This document shows positions 1-7,649 of a DNA stretch of 31,317 nucleotides, piece after piece; position 1 is the first letter of the stretch, and each line of letters opens with the position of its first letter. Made by a program: the position numbers and the translations under genes. Source of the DNA: an uncultured Alphaproteobacteria bacterium (GTDB taxonomy: Bacteria > Pseudomonadota > Alphaproteobacteria > Caulobacterales > Parvularculaceae). The DNA lies in NCBI GenBank assembly GCA_937895955.1, contig CALAZI010000073.1:1-31317 (forward strand). The letters run 5' to 3'. The notes under the pieces are model-generated. The model had not been told where the DNA came from, searched no databases, and saw nothing but the letters and a program-made list of their open reading frames with translations.

Positions 1-297
1 TCCGGCCGTGGCCTCCAGTTTTCCCGCCGTCCCATTCCGGCGTCACAACCGGCCGTCCGCGACAATCGCCGATAGGCGTTGCCGATTGCCCACACTTTTC
101 GCGGAAATACGCTTGTGAACCCGGCGAGGGAGCGAAAAAAGGTTAACCAACCCGATATAAGACAAGATCGCCGCAGAGGGTCTGAGGACCGGCTTGTCGC
201 AATCGCGCGTCCGCCCGCCGCTAATCGCTTGAGATCGGCCGCGGATGCGCCTTTCTCGGAAGAAAAGGCGCTTGGAGCGCGACTGTTGGAGGACTGC

Positions 298-1890
298 ATG
301 TTTAGAGGAAGCGTTTCACTCCTCGCCCTTATCGCTGTCGGCTGCGCCAGCGTCGATCAGGAATTGCTGTCGACGCAACTGCCCGAACCCCCGGCGCAAT
401 GGGCGGCCGCGGAGGAAGTCGGCGATCCGCCTGTCGGCGACTGGCTCGCGCCGTTCGGCGACGACGCGCTGTACGGGCTCGTCAATGAAGCGATGGTCCA
501 CAACAACAACCTGCTCGCCGCCGCAGCCAATTTGGATGCGGCGCGCGCCGGCGCGCGCATTACGCGCTCGAACATGTTGCCGCAATTGAACCTGCAAGCC
601 GGAGCGAGCCGCAACGCGATCGTGTCAGACCCTTCGCTTGCGGCGCAGGCGGGCGGCGCGCCGGTTTCAAGCGGGACAAGCGCGAAAGATCTTGAAGACC
701 AGTTCGGCGTCGACGCCGACGGCGACGGCAAGCTCGACGGCCTTGATCTATTCATCGGGCCGCGCAGCGCCAACAATCCCGGACAGGACGGCATCGCCGA
801 AAGCCCGCTGCCGAACCGTCGCGCCTATATCAACAATTATTCGCTCGGCGCGCAGATCAACTGGGAACTCGATCTCTGGGGGCGGCTCACCGACGAAACG
901 CGCGCCGCTTATAAAGACTCAGCGGCCAGCCTTGCCGATTATGAAGGCGCGCGCCTGTCGATCGCCGGCGCGGTCGCGCAATCCTGGTTCGGCCTTATCG
1001 AGGCGCGTCAGCAGCGCGAGCTCGCCGAACGCGACGTCGCGGCGCGCGAGAGCAATCTTCGCGTCACTGAAAGGCGCTACGAGCGCGGCGTCGCGTCGAG
1101 CCTCGACGTTCGCCTGTCGCGGTCGGCGCTCGGCTCAAGCCAGGCCAATCTCGCTTTCCGCCAGCGAACGGAGAATGCGGCCTCACGCGCGCTTGAAGTG
1201 TTGCTCGGGCGTTATCCGGCCGCGGAACTCGCCGCTGCGGAAAGCCTTCCTGAATTGCCGGCGCTCGCCGGCGCCGGCGCGCCGGGCGACATTCTCGCCC
1301 GTCGGCCCGATCTCATCGCCGCCGAGGCGCGCATGGAAGCGAACGGCCTTCGCGCCCGCGCGGCGCGCAAGGCGATCTTGCCGCGCCTGACGCTATCCTC
1401 GCAGATCGGCGCGGGCGGTCCCGACCTTTCCGACATCTTCGATCCGGAACGTCTTGCCGGGAACATCGCAGCCGGCATTTTCCAGCCGCTCTTCCAGGGC
1501 GGAAGGATCCGCGCCAACGCCACGCGCCAGCGCGCGGTCGCGGAAGCCTCTCTCCTCACCTATGCGCAAACGGCGCTGCAGGCCTATGAGGAAGCGGAGA
1601 ACGCAATTGACGCCGAGACTTATCTCGCTGCGAGCGAAAGCGCGCTCAAACTCGCCTATGAGGAAGCGGCGGCCGCCGAGGACCTGACCGAACGGCGCTA
1701 CGCCAGCGGCACGGCGACGATTTTCGATCTTTTGAACGCGCAGACACGTCGCATCTCGGCGGAAAGCTCCTACATCCAGGCGCAACGCCAGCGCGTATCA
1801 AACAGGGTCGCCCTGTATCTCGCGATCGGCGGCGATTTCATCACCGAGGCGACGACGGTCGCCGCCGCACAACCGACAGAAGGCAGTTGA
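298..1890 (+). CDS. RND efflux outer-membrane factor lipoprotein (NodT/OprM family)
   Basis: Outer-membrane channel of a tripartite efflux system. It carries substrates across the outer membrane after handover from the adaptor and pump encoded just downstream. The ATG at 298 is chosen because a GGAGG lies at 288-292 and because the protein then opens with a short hydrophobic signal ending in a lipobox (A-V-G-C, Cys16). An in-frame ATG at 79 would bury that signal behind 73 residues. The 530-residue length suits the family, and both OEP repeats are recognisable, including WELDLWGRL in the first and FQPLFQGGR in the second. An unusual insert of about 60 residues in the first beta-hairpin carries an EF-hand-like loop at residues 139-150. 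The 297 bases before the gene contain no other ORF I can support. A TATAAG hexamer at 156-161 has no good -35 partner. The pump's substrate cannot be inferred. Confidence 0.93.
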   Translation: MFRGSVSLLALIAVGCASVDQELLSTQLPEPPAQWAAAEEVGDPPVGDWLAPFGDDALYGLVNEAMVHNNNLLAAAANLDAARAGARITRSNMLPQLNLQAGASRNAIVSDPSLAAQAGGAPVSSGTSAKDLEDQFGVDADGDGKLDGLDLFIGPRSANNPGQDGIAESPLPNRRAYINNYSLGAQINWELDLWGRLTDETRAAYKDSAASLADYEGARLSIAGAVAQSWFGLIEARQQRELAERDVAARESNLRVTERRYERGVASSLDVRLSRSALGSSQANLAFRQRTENAASRALEVLLGRYPAAELAAAESLPELPALAGAGAPGDILARRPDLIAAEARMEANGLRARAARKAILPRLTLSSQIGAGGPDLSDIFDPERLAGNIAAGIFQPLFQGGRIRANATRQRAVAEASLLTYAQTALQAYEEAENAIDAETYLAASESALKLAYEEAAAAEDLTERRYASGTATIFDLLNAQTRRISAESSYIQAQRQRVSNRVALYLAIGGDFITEATTVAAAQPTEGS

Positions 1891-1922
1891 ATTCACTAAA
1901 CGAGTAATGGGCTCACATCGTT

Positions 1923-3164
1923 ATGTTTCGTAAAGTCGTAACCATCGTCGGAACGGTCGGCATTTTCGCCGGCGGCATCGCCCTCATTTCCTTGATGGGC
2001 GCGCTGCGGCCGAAAGTGAAACCGGAAGAGGTGGCGCTTGCGCCGCCGGCGGTTTTCTACACGACCGCGGCGCCGGGATCGGTGACGCTCGACGTGTCGG
2101 CGCAAGGCGAAGTGCGCCCGCGCACCGACATCAATCTGACCGCGGAAGTCGCCGGCCGCATCGTCCAGACGTCAGACGCCTTCGTGATCGGCGGCGCTTT
2201 CGTCGATGGCGATCTGCTGGTGAAAATCGAAGACGCCGATTACAAGGCCGCCGTCGCCGGCGCGAAGGCGCGCGTCGCGCAAGCCGAAGAACTGCTTCGC
2301 CGCGAAGAGGCGGAGTCCGACCTTGCGCGCAAGGACTACGAAGCGCTCGGCCGCGATACGGACCCCAGCGAGCTCACCTTGCGCATGCCGCAGCTGGCGC
2401 AGGCGCGCGCCGCTTACGCCGCGGCGAAAGCCGATTACAGCGCCGCGATGCTCGACCTTGAACGAACGGAAATCCGCGCGCCCTTCGACGGCCGCGTGCG
2501 CGAAAGAAGCGCCGGCGTCGGGCAGTTCATTTCGCCCGGCGCGCCGATCGGACGCATCTTTTCAACCGACGTCGCCGAAATTCGTCTCCCTCTGACTGAC
2601 GCGGATCTCGCAAAGCTCGGCCTTTCGATCGCCTATGTCGAAACGGAAAATGACCCGGGTCCGCCGGTCGTGCTCTCAGCTTCCTTCGGCGGCGCATTTC
2701 ACGAATGGGACGCCCGCATCGCCCGCACGGACGGCGCAATTGATCCTGCGACGCGCCAGATCGGCGCGATCGCCGTCGTCGACGATCCGTACGGCGCCGG
2801 TTCAGATGACGGCGCGCCGCTCGCCATGGGCCTTTTTGTCGACGCGCGCATTAAGGGGCGTCCGATCGAGAATGCGACGGTTCTGCCGCGCACAGCCCTT
2901 TACGGCCGCGACATCGTCTATGTGATCAAGAGCGACGACACGCTCGAAGAGCGCAAAGTCGCTGTCGTTTCCGCCGATCGCGACACGATTACGATTTCCG
3001 GCGGCGTCGCCTCAGGCGAGCGCGTCGTCACGTCGCCGCTGCGCGGCGCGAAGGGCGGCGATAAAGTCACGCCGACCGATCCGTCCGATCTGCCCGGAGC
3101 GACGGGGCGCGATGAAGAATCGGAAGCCGTCGCCAGCGCCGTCCGCGAAGGAGCGGTTCGGTGA
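1923..3164 (+). CDS. RND efflux periplasmic adaptor (HlyD/MFP family)
   Basis: Membrane fusion protein that bridges the inner-membrane RND pump and the outer-membrane factor in the periplasm. The 413-residue protein starts with an uncleaved-looking hydrophobic anchor (about residues 5-27). A biotinyl-lipoyl half follows (QGEVRPRTDINLTAEVAGR, about 60-80), then an alpha-helical coiled-coil hairpin rich in Ala, Glu and Arg (about 95-165), then the second lipoyl half (TEIRAPFDGRV) and a beta-barrel region. This is the usual MFP order. It lies 32 bases after the outer-membrane factor, and its stop overlaps the pump's start by four bases (GTGA), so the three genes are almost certainly one operon. 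The ATG at 1923 lacks a clear Shine-Dalgarno sequence, but no better in-frame start is obvious. The C-terminal tail of about 25 residues is acidic and probably disordered. Confidence 0.93.
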   Translation: MFRKVVTIVGTVGIFAGGIALISLMGALRPKVKPEEVALAPPAVFYTTAAPGSVTLDVSAQGEVRPRTDINLTAEVAGRIVQTSDAFVIGGAFVDGDLLVKIEDADYKAAVAGAKARVAQAEELLRREEAESDLARKDYEALGRDTDPSELTLRMPQLAQARAAYAAAKADYSAAMLDLERTEIRAPFDGRVRERSAGVGQFISPGAPIGRIFSTDVAEIRLPLTDADLAKLGLSIAYVETENDPGPPVVLSASFGGAFHEWDARIARTDGAIDPATRQIGAIAVVDDPYGAGSDDGAPLAMGLFVDARIKGRPIENATVLPRTALYGRDIVYVIKSDDTLEERKVAVVSADRDTITISGGVASGERVVTSPLRGAKGGDKVTPTDPSDLPGATGRDEESEAVASAVREGAVR

Positions 3165-6100
3165 CCGGATTGATCACATGGTGGGCGAAAAATCCGATCG
3201 CCGCGAATTTGCTGCTGATCGCAATCCTGATCGCGGGATTTTTCGGTTTCTCACGCATCGAGCGCGAGGTGTTTCCGTCGGCGAGTTTTAACGGCGCGAC
3301 CATTAATGTCGCCTGGCCGGGCGCTTCGCCGCAGGAAATCGAGGAACAGATCATTCTTCGCATTGAAGAAGCGATTTCCGGCGTCGACGGCGTCAAGCAT
3401 ATCGACTCCGTCGCGCGTGAAAATTCCGCGACGATCAACATCGAAGGCATCGACTCGATCGACGACACCAAATTCCTGAATGAAATTAAAAATCGCGTCG
3501 ACGGCATCTCGACCTTGCCGCGCGATTCCTTTCCGCCGGTCATTTCGCAATGGCGCAATCAGGACGGCGCCGTCTTCATGGCGCTTTACGGCGATCTTGA
3601 TGAGCGCGAACTGACGCGCCTAGCACGCGACCTGCGCGACGAACTTGCGCAATTGCCCAACAGCTCGCCGCTCGTCGATCTCTGGGGCGCGCGTCAGGAA
3701 GAGGTGTCGATCGAAGTTTCGGAAGAGGCGCTGCGCCGTTTCGGCCTCACCTTTGACGACGTGGCGCGCGCCGTGCGCGGCTCATCGCTCAACATCGCCG
3801 CCGGACAGGTGCGCACCGAAACCGGCAACATCCAGGTCGCAGCGCGCGCTCTCGCCGACAGCGAGGAAGAATTCGGCAATATCATCGTCCGCCAATTGCC
3901 GGACGGCTCGACTATTCGCGTCCGGGATATCGGCGTCGTCATCGACGGTTTTGAGGATGCGAAGTCCAAGCGGACGATGAACGGCAAGCCGTCTATCTCG
4001 ATTGCCGTGCAGGCGCCTGAAACGCTCAACATCGTCACCCTGTCTGAAGCCGTCACCGAATGGGTCGACAAGAAGAACAAGGAGCTGGACGGCCGCGCCG
4101 AGGTCTATATCTGGTTCAACACCGCCAGCATCTATTTCAGCCGCATGGAGCTTGTCGGCGGCAACGCGCTGCAGGGCCTCGTTCTCGTTCTCATCGTTCT
4201 TGTTCTCTTTCTGCGCCCCGCGGTCGCCTTCTGGTCCGCGATCGGCATTCCCGTCGCGCTTTTCGGCGCCTTCGCGCTGATGCCGGCGGTCGGCGTATCG
4301 CTCAACATTCTTTCCCTGTTCGGTTTTCTCCTCGTTATCGGCATCGTCGTCGATGACGCGATTGTCGTCGGCGAGAACATCCACACCCAGGCCGAAGAAG
4401 GCCGCGGCGGCATTGACGGCGCCATTCTCGGCGCGCAGCTTGTCGCCAAGCCCGTCATTTTCGCCGTTCTGACGACGATCATCGCTTTCATGCCCTGGCT
4501 CTTCATCGGCGGCGGCACGGCGGACTTCACCAAGCATATTTCCTATACGGTGATCTTCGCGCTGCTCTTCTCGCTGGTTGAAGCCTTTTTCATTCTGCCC
4601 TCGCACCTGGCGCATCTGCAGAAGGAAGACAAATCAGGCTTTTACCACCGCATGCAGAGCCTCTTCGCGGACGGCCTCATCAATTTCGCCCACCGCAACC
4701 TCAAGCCGATGATCCGGCTTGCGCTGCAGCTGCGCTATTTCACCGTCGCCTTTTTCATCGTTTGCTTCATGGTCGCCTTCTCGCTGCTGCAGCAAGGGTG
4801 GGTCGCATTCAAATTCATGCCCGAGGTGCAAGGCACGTTCATCTCGCTGAACGTCCGCCTTCCGGAAGGCGCGCCCTATTCGCGCAGCCTTGAAATCTAT
4901 GACGACGTCGAACGCGCGGCGAACGCGATGAAGGCGGAGCTCGGCCAGATCAAGGGCGAAGATTACGTTCAATCGATTTACATCAACGCGCGCGAAGGGA
5001 CCGTCATTTCTTACGTCAACATCATCGACGGGCAAAAGCGGAAGGAGTCGACAAAGGAAGTGGCCGAGCTGCTTCGCAGCAAGCTTGGCGACATACCAGA
5101 CGCGGAAGAAGTCAATGTCGGCTACACGATCAATGACGGCGGACCGGACTTCTCATTCGGCGTCGAGGCGGATGATCTCGACGAACTGCGCCTCGCAACA
5201 GTTGATATCCAGAATTATTTGCGCAGCCTGCCGGGTCTCTACGACGTTCGAAACAGCCTGCAGTCCGAAACGCCCGAACTTCAGATCGTTCTGAAGCCCG
5301 GCGCGGAGCGCTTCGGCCTGACGCTGGCGGAAGTCTCAAAACAGGTGCGTCAGGCGTTCTACGGCGAGGAGGTTCAGCGTCTGCCGCGCAACGGTCAGGA
5401 CGTGCGCGTCATGGTGCGCTATCCGGCTGAAGCGCGCGAATCGCTCGTGTCGATCGACACGATGCGCATCCGCACCGCCGACGGCCGCGAAGTGCCGCTC
5501 ACCGCCGTCGCCGACGCGAAATTCGCGCCAAGCTACAAGCGTATTGACCGGCGCGACAGGAAGCGTTCGGCGCAGGTGACGGCCGAAATTCCCGACGGCG
5601 CCGATCGCGCCGCGATTTTGAAAGTCTTCAACGAGGAGTTCATTCCCGAATGGCGGGAACGCCATCCGGGCGCCAGCCTCGCCGCGCGCGGCGACGCCGA
5701 AGCGCAGGCTGAATTCCTGGCCGATATCGGATCGCTCTACATCGCCGCGATCATCGCGATGTACATGCTGATCGCCATCGCTTTCGGATCCTATTGGCAA
5801 CCGCTCCTGATCATGTCGGCGATCCCGTTCGGCTTTATGGGCGCGATGTTCGGACATTTCCTGCTCGGTCTTGACTTCGCGCTGTTCTCGTTCTTCGGCG
5901 TCGGCGCCGCCGCCGGCGTCGTCATCAACGACAATCTCGTGCTCATCGATTATGTGAACAGATTGCGATCGCAAGGCATGGGCGCGATCGCTGCGCTGAC
6001 CAAGGCGTCGGTCGACCGTTTTCGGCCGATCCTTCTCACCTCGGTCACCACGTTTTTCGGCCTGATGCCGATCATGTTCGAACGCTCGACCGACGCGCAG

Positions 6101-6340
6101 TTCCTGATGCCGACCGTCGTCGCGCTCGCCTGGGGCGTCTTCTTCGCGCTCTTCGTCACGATCTTCTTCGTGCCGTCGATGTACGCTGTCGGGGCGGATA
6201 TCGCGCGGTTCTATCGCTGGGCGTGGACCGGGGTGAAACAGCCGCCTGTCGGCCACGGCAAATCGGCCGAACAGGATTTCGGCGACGCGCTTGATTCCCC
6301 ACGGAAAGGCCCGCCCCCGGTCCTGCGCCCCGCCGAATAA
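3161..6340 (+). CDS. RND efflux inner-membrane pump (AcrB/HAE-1-like permease)
   Basis: Proton-driven inner-membrane transporter of the tripartite system. At 1059 residues it has the normal RND layout: TM1 near the N-terminus, two large periplasmic loops, and TM2-6 and TM7-12 bundles. TM4 carries the proton-relay pair Asp398-Asp399 (GIVVDDAIVV). In TM10, where AcrB has its relay lysine (AKN), this protein reads IND (Asn923), as in a broad and little-characterised RND subgroup. The start is a GTG overlapping the adaptor's TGA by four bases, which indicates translational coupling. Sequence alone does not separate a multidrug pump from a dedicated lipid or metabolite exporter, and no regulator gene is adjacent to suggest an inducer. 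Confidence 0.95.
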   Translation: MTGLITWWAKNPIAANLLLIAILIAGFFGFSRIEREVFPSASFNGATINVAWPGASPQEIEEQIILRIEEAISGVDGVKHIDSVARENSATINIEGIDSIDDTKFLNEIKNRVDGISTLPRDSFPPVISQWRNQDGAVFMALYGDLDERELTRLARDLRDELAQLPNSSPLVDLWGARQEEVSIEVSEEALRRFGLTFDDVARAVRGSSLNIAAGQVRTETGNIQVAARALADSEEEFGNIIVRQLPDGSTIRVRDIGVVIDGFEDAKSKRTMNGKPSISIAVQAPETLNIVTLSEAVTEWVDKKNKELDGRAEVYIWFNTASIYFSRMELVGGNALQGLVLVLIVLVLFLRPAVAFWSAIGIPVALFGAFALMPAVGVSLNILSLFGFLLVIGIVVDDAIVVGENIHTQAEEGRGGIDGAILGAQLVAKPVIFAVLTTIIAFMPWLFIGGGTADFTKHISYTVIFALLFSLVEAFFILPSHLAHLQKEDKSGFYHRMQSLFADGLINFAHRNLKPMIRLALQLRYFTVAFFIVCFMVAFSLLQQGWVAFKFMPEVQGTFISLNVRLPEGAPYSRSLEIYDDVERAANAMKAELGQIKGEDYVQSIYINAREGTVISYVNIIDGQKRKESTKEVAELLRSKLGDIPDAEEVNVGYTINDGGPDFSFGVEADDLDELRLATVDIQNYLRSLPGLYDVRNSLQSETPELQIVLKPGAERFGLTLAEVSKQVRQAFYGEEVQRLPRNGQDVRVMVRYPAEARESLVSIDTMRIRTADGREVPLTAVADAKFAPSYKRIDRRDRKRSAQVTAEIPDGADRAAILKVFNEEFIPEWRERHPGASLAARGDAEAQAEFLADIGSLYIAAIIAMYMLIAIAFGSYWQPLLIMSAIPFGFMGAMFGHFLLGLDFALFSFFGVGAAAGVVINDNLVLIDYVNRLRSQGMGAIAALTKASVDRFRPILLTSVTTFFGLMPIMFERSTDAQFLMPTVVALAWGVFFALFVTIFFVPSMYAVGADIARFYRWAWTGVKQPPVGHGKSAEQDFGDALDSPRKGPPPVLRPAE

Positions 6341-6364
6341 AAAGCTCGCAATTTCGCTTGCGCG

Positions 6365-6379
6365 TTAACCTTGCGTTAA
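6365..6379 (-). promoter_or_regulatory. CtrA-type binding site (TTAA-N7-TTAAC)
   Basis: Top strand reads TTAACCTTGCGTTAA, preceded by G at 6364, so the bottom strand gives the full alphaproteobacterial CtrA consensus TTAA-N7-TTAAC. It is 25 bases past the RND stop, so it is not upstream of an annotated protein gene. On the top strand a TATA-like hexamer (CATATT, 6397-6402) lies 17 bases downstream of the second half-site, the geometry of a CtrA-activated promoter reading toward 6409 and beyond. The match is seen directly; binding is inferred. Confidence 0.55.
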
Positions 6380-6408
6380 GAACTCGGGCGCATGGTCATA
6401 TTGTCTTC

Positions 6409-6486
6409 TCCCGAGAAGATACCCCACCATACCCCACGATAGTGAGTACCGGCCGCGTTCCCCCAAGACGCGGCCGTCTCGCTTTT
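6409..6486 (+). ncRNA. candidate small RNA ending in a GC-rich hairpin
   Basis: This roughly 80-nucleotide segment between the CtrA-type site and tRNA-Asn has no supportable ORF. It begins where a promoter at 6376-6402 would start transcription. It contains two C-rich single-stranded-looking stretches (ACCCCACC and ACCCCAC) and ends in the hairpin at 6450-6476. CGAGA at 6412-6416 can also pair with TCTCG at 6477-6481, closing the 5' end onto the foot of the terminator stem. C-rich loops that pair with ribosome binding sites are common in alphaproteobacterial small RNAs. The segment could instead be just the RND operon's trailer. Confidence 0.33.
6450..6486 (+). terminator. GC-rich hairpin, probable intrinsic terminator
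   Basis: A perfect 9-bp stem (CGGCCGCGT at 6450-6458, ACGCGGCCG at 6468-6476) encloses a 9-base loop. A short T4 run lies at 6483-6486. The T-run is offset by six bases from the stem, so termination strength is uncertain. It could end the RND operon, a small RNA, or both. Confidence 0.5.
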
Positions 6487-6559
6487 CTGCCCGCCAGGCC
6501 GGCGCAGCCTGCTGAAATTGCTGGAAAAATTTGCTGTAGATTCGCCCCTTCGCCTTTGC

Positions 6560-6565
6560 TATAGG
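6560..6565 (+). promoter_or_regulatory. possible -10 element of tRNA-Asn
   Basis: CTATAG lies about 19 bases before the tRNA. A TTGCTG at 6531-6536 is too far away (about 23 bases) for a standard -35, so only the -10 is suggested. Confidence 0.28.
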
Positions 6566-6584
6566 GCGGGCCCTTAAGGCTATT

Positions 6585-6659
6585 CCCCGATAGCTCAGTT
6601 GGTAGAGCATTCGACTGTTAATCGAATGGTCGCTGGTTCGAGTCCAGCTCGGGGAGCCA
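6585..6659 (+). tRNA. tRNA-Asn (anticodon GTT)
   Basis: A full cloverleaf can be drawn. The acceptor TCCCCGA (6585-6591) pairs with TCGGGGA (6649-6655). The anticodon stem TTCGA/TCGAA (6610-6614, 6622-6626) presents loop CTGTTAA with anticodon GTT at 6617-6619. The T arm GCTGG-TTCGAGT-CCAGC follows. The discriminator is G and the CCA end is encoded (6657-6659). It decodes AAC and AAU. It sits between the RND operon and the nitrate-respiration block. I see no partial second copy of its 3' end elsewhere in the window that would mark an integration event. Confidence 0.97.
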
Positions 6660-6708
6660 TTCCTTCACCATCGTCGACGACTGATTCGCCGCCAGTGCGG
6701 CCGCGCCC

Positions 6709-7407
6709 TCATGAGTGCGGGTCGTCGATGAACCGTGACGGCTTAGCGAGGCTCTCGAGGCCCGCAACATCGTTCAGCGAGACCGAACCGCCGTTCACCG
6801 CCACGCCATAGGGTTTGAGCGAGGCGAAAGCCCGCGACAAGTTCTCAGGACTCATGCCGAGAAGCGAGGCGAGCGTTTTTTTCTCGATCGGCAATTCGAT
6901 GCCTTTTCTTCGTTCCTGCAAAACGCTGAGCTGCAGGAGGTAATTGGCGAGACGTTCAACGCCTGACCGCAGCTTGACATTTTTTTGCGCCTTCACAACC
7001 TCGCGAAAACAGGCGGCGAGTTCGTCGACCATTGCAACGCTGAAGGCGGCGTCGCCCGCCATCGCCGATCTGATATTCTGCGACGGGATCATCAAGATGC
7101 TCGATGGCTCAAGCGTGCGCGCCGACATGAGATAAGGCGCATCCTTGATGACGGCGGCTAAAATGAAGGTCGAAACCGGCCGCGCGATCGACATCGTCGT
7201 TTCCCGATCGCGCCAATTGCTGAACAGCTCGACCCCGCCGTTGATGACGACATGGAGAAAATCGGCGGGAGCGCCTTCATTGATCAGCACAACATGGGCC
7301 GGAAAGCGCTGCAGGAATGAGCCGGCCAAAAGGCGTCCGAACGCATCGTCCGACATTTCGCGAAAGAGACTCAAGTCTTTGACCTGCTCGCGATCTTCAG
7401 GGCGCAT
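6709..7407 (-). CDS. Crp/Fnr-family transcription regulator of the nitrate block
   Basis: Cytoplasmic DNA-binding regulator of 232 residues. It has an N-terminal cyclic-nucleotide-binding-type beta-roll (about 10-125), a dimerisation helix and a C-terminal winged helix. The recognition helix reads SPENLSRAF, giving the E-x-x-S-R triad by which FNR-type proteins read TTGAT half-sites. It has a single cysteine (in AACFREV) and no N-terminal Cys cluster, so it should not carry an FNR [4Fe-4S] cluster. A FixK, DNR or NarR-like mode (indirect, haem or nitrogen-oxide sensing) is more likely. The ATG at 7407 is chosen because the alternative in-frame start at 7467 is a TTG lying inside a TTGAT-N4-GTCAA box. 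The gene diverges from narK, so it is the obvious candidate regulator of that operon. Confidence 0.85.
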   Translation of the reverse strand: MRPEDREQVKDLSLFREMSDDAFGRLLAGSFLQRFPAHVVLINEGAPADFLHVVINGGVELFSNWRDRETTMSIARPVSTFILAAVIKDAPYLMSARTLEPSSILMIPSQNIRSAMAGDAAFSVAMVDELAACFREVVKAQKNVKLRSGVERLANYLLQLSVLQERRKGIELPIEKKTLASLLGMSPENLSRAFASLKPYGVAVNGGSVSLNDVAGLESLAKPSRFIDDPHS

Positions 7408-7453
7408 TGCTGATTCGTCTTGGCGGCTTGCTCGCTCTGACAATGGCTGCCGC

Positions 7454-7467
7454 TTGATAAATGTCAA
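7454..7467. promoter_or_regulatory. FNR/FixK-type box 1 (regulator-proximal)
   Basis: TTGATAAATGTCAA is a dyad matching TTGAT-N4-GTCAA. Its centre is about 53 bases upstream of the regulator's ATG at 7407 and about 190 bases from narK. It probably serves autoregulation of the Crp/Fnr gene, though it could act as a distal second site for narK. Confidence 0.72.
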
Positions 7468-7568
7468 GTGTCGATGCGTGCCATTTCAATCGTTAAGCTG
7501 AAATTCCGCATCCTCCCACCCGGCATTGTGCAGGCGGGCGTTTGTTTCGGACGCGCCCGCCCGCGCTT

Positions 7569-7582
7569 TTGATCCTCGTCAA
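7569..7582. promoter_or_regulatory. FNR/FixK-type box 2 (narK-proximal)
   Basis: TTGATCCTCGTCAA has the same half-sites as box 1 and a different N4 core. Its centre lies about 75 bases before the narK ATG at 7650. If activation is from the usual -41.5 position, transcription would start near 7617 with a leader of about 33 bases. No clear -10 hexamer is visible, as is common for activator-dependent promoters. Confidence 0.78.
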
Positions 7583-7649
7583 ATGAAATGCCCCAGTCGC
7601 CATCACGGTCACGCCCGTCAGTCGCGCAATTTCCGCGCGCCAACAATGG

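Noticed and set aside
79..297. N-terminal extension of the outer-membrane factor from the ATG at 79
   Set aside because: It would hide the lipoprotein signal and lipobox, and the ATG at 298 has a GGAGG at the right distance.
3782..4615. Long minus-strand reading frame opposite the RND pump
   Set aside because: Asp/Glu/Arg-rich translation with no family features; it is a GC-biased shadow of the pump gene.
5336..6256. 306-codon minus-strand frame opposite the RND pump
   Set aside because: Low-complexity charged sequence entirely inside a well-supported gene on the other strand.
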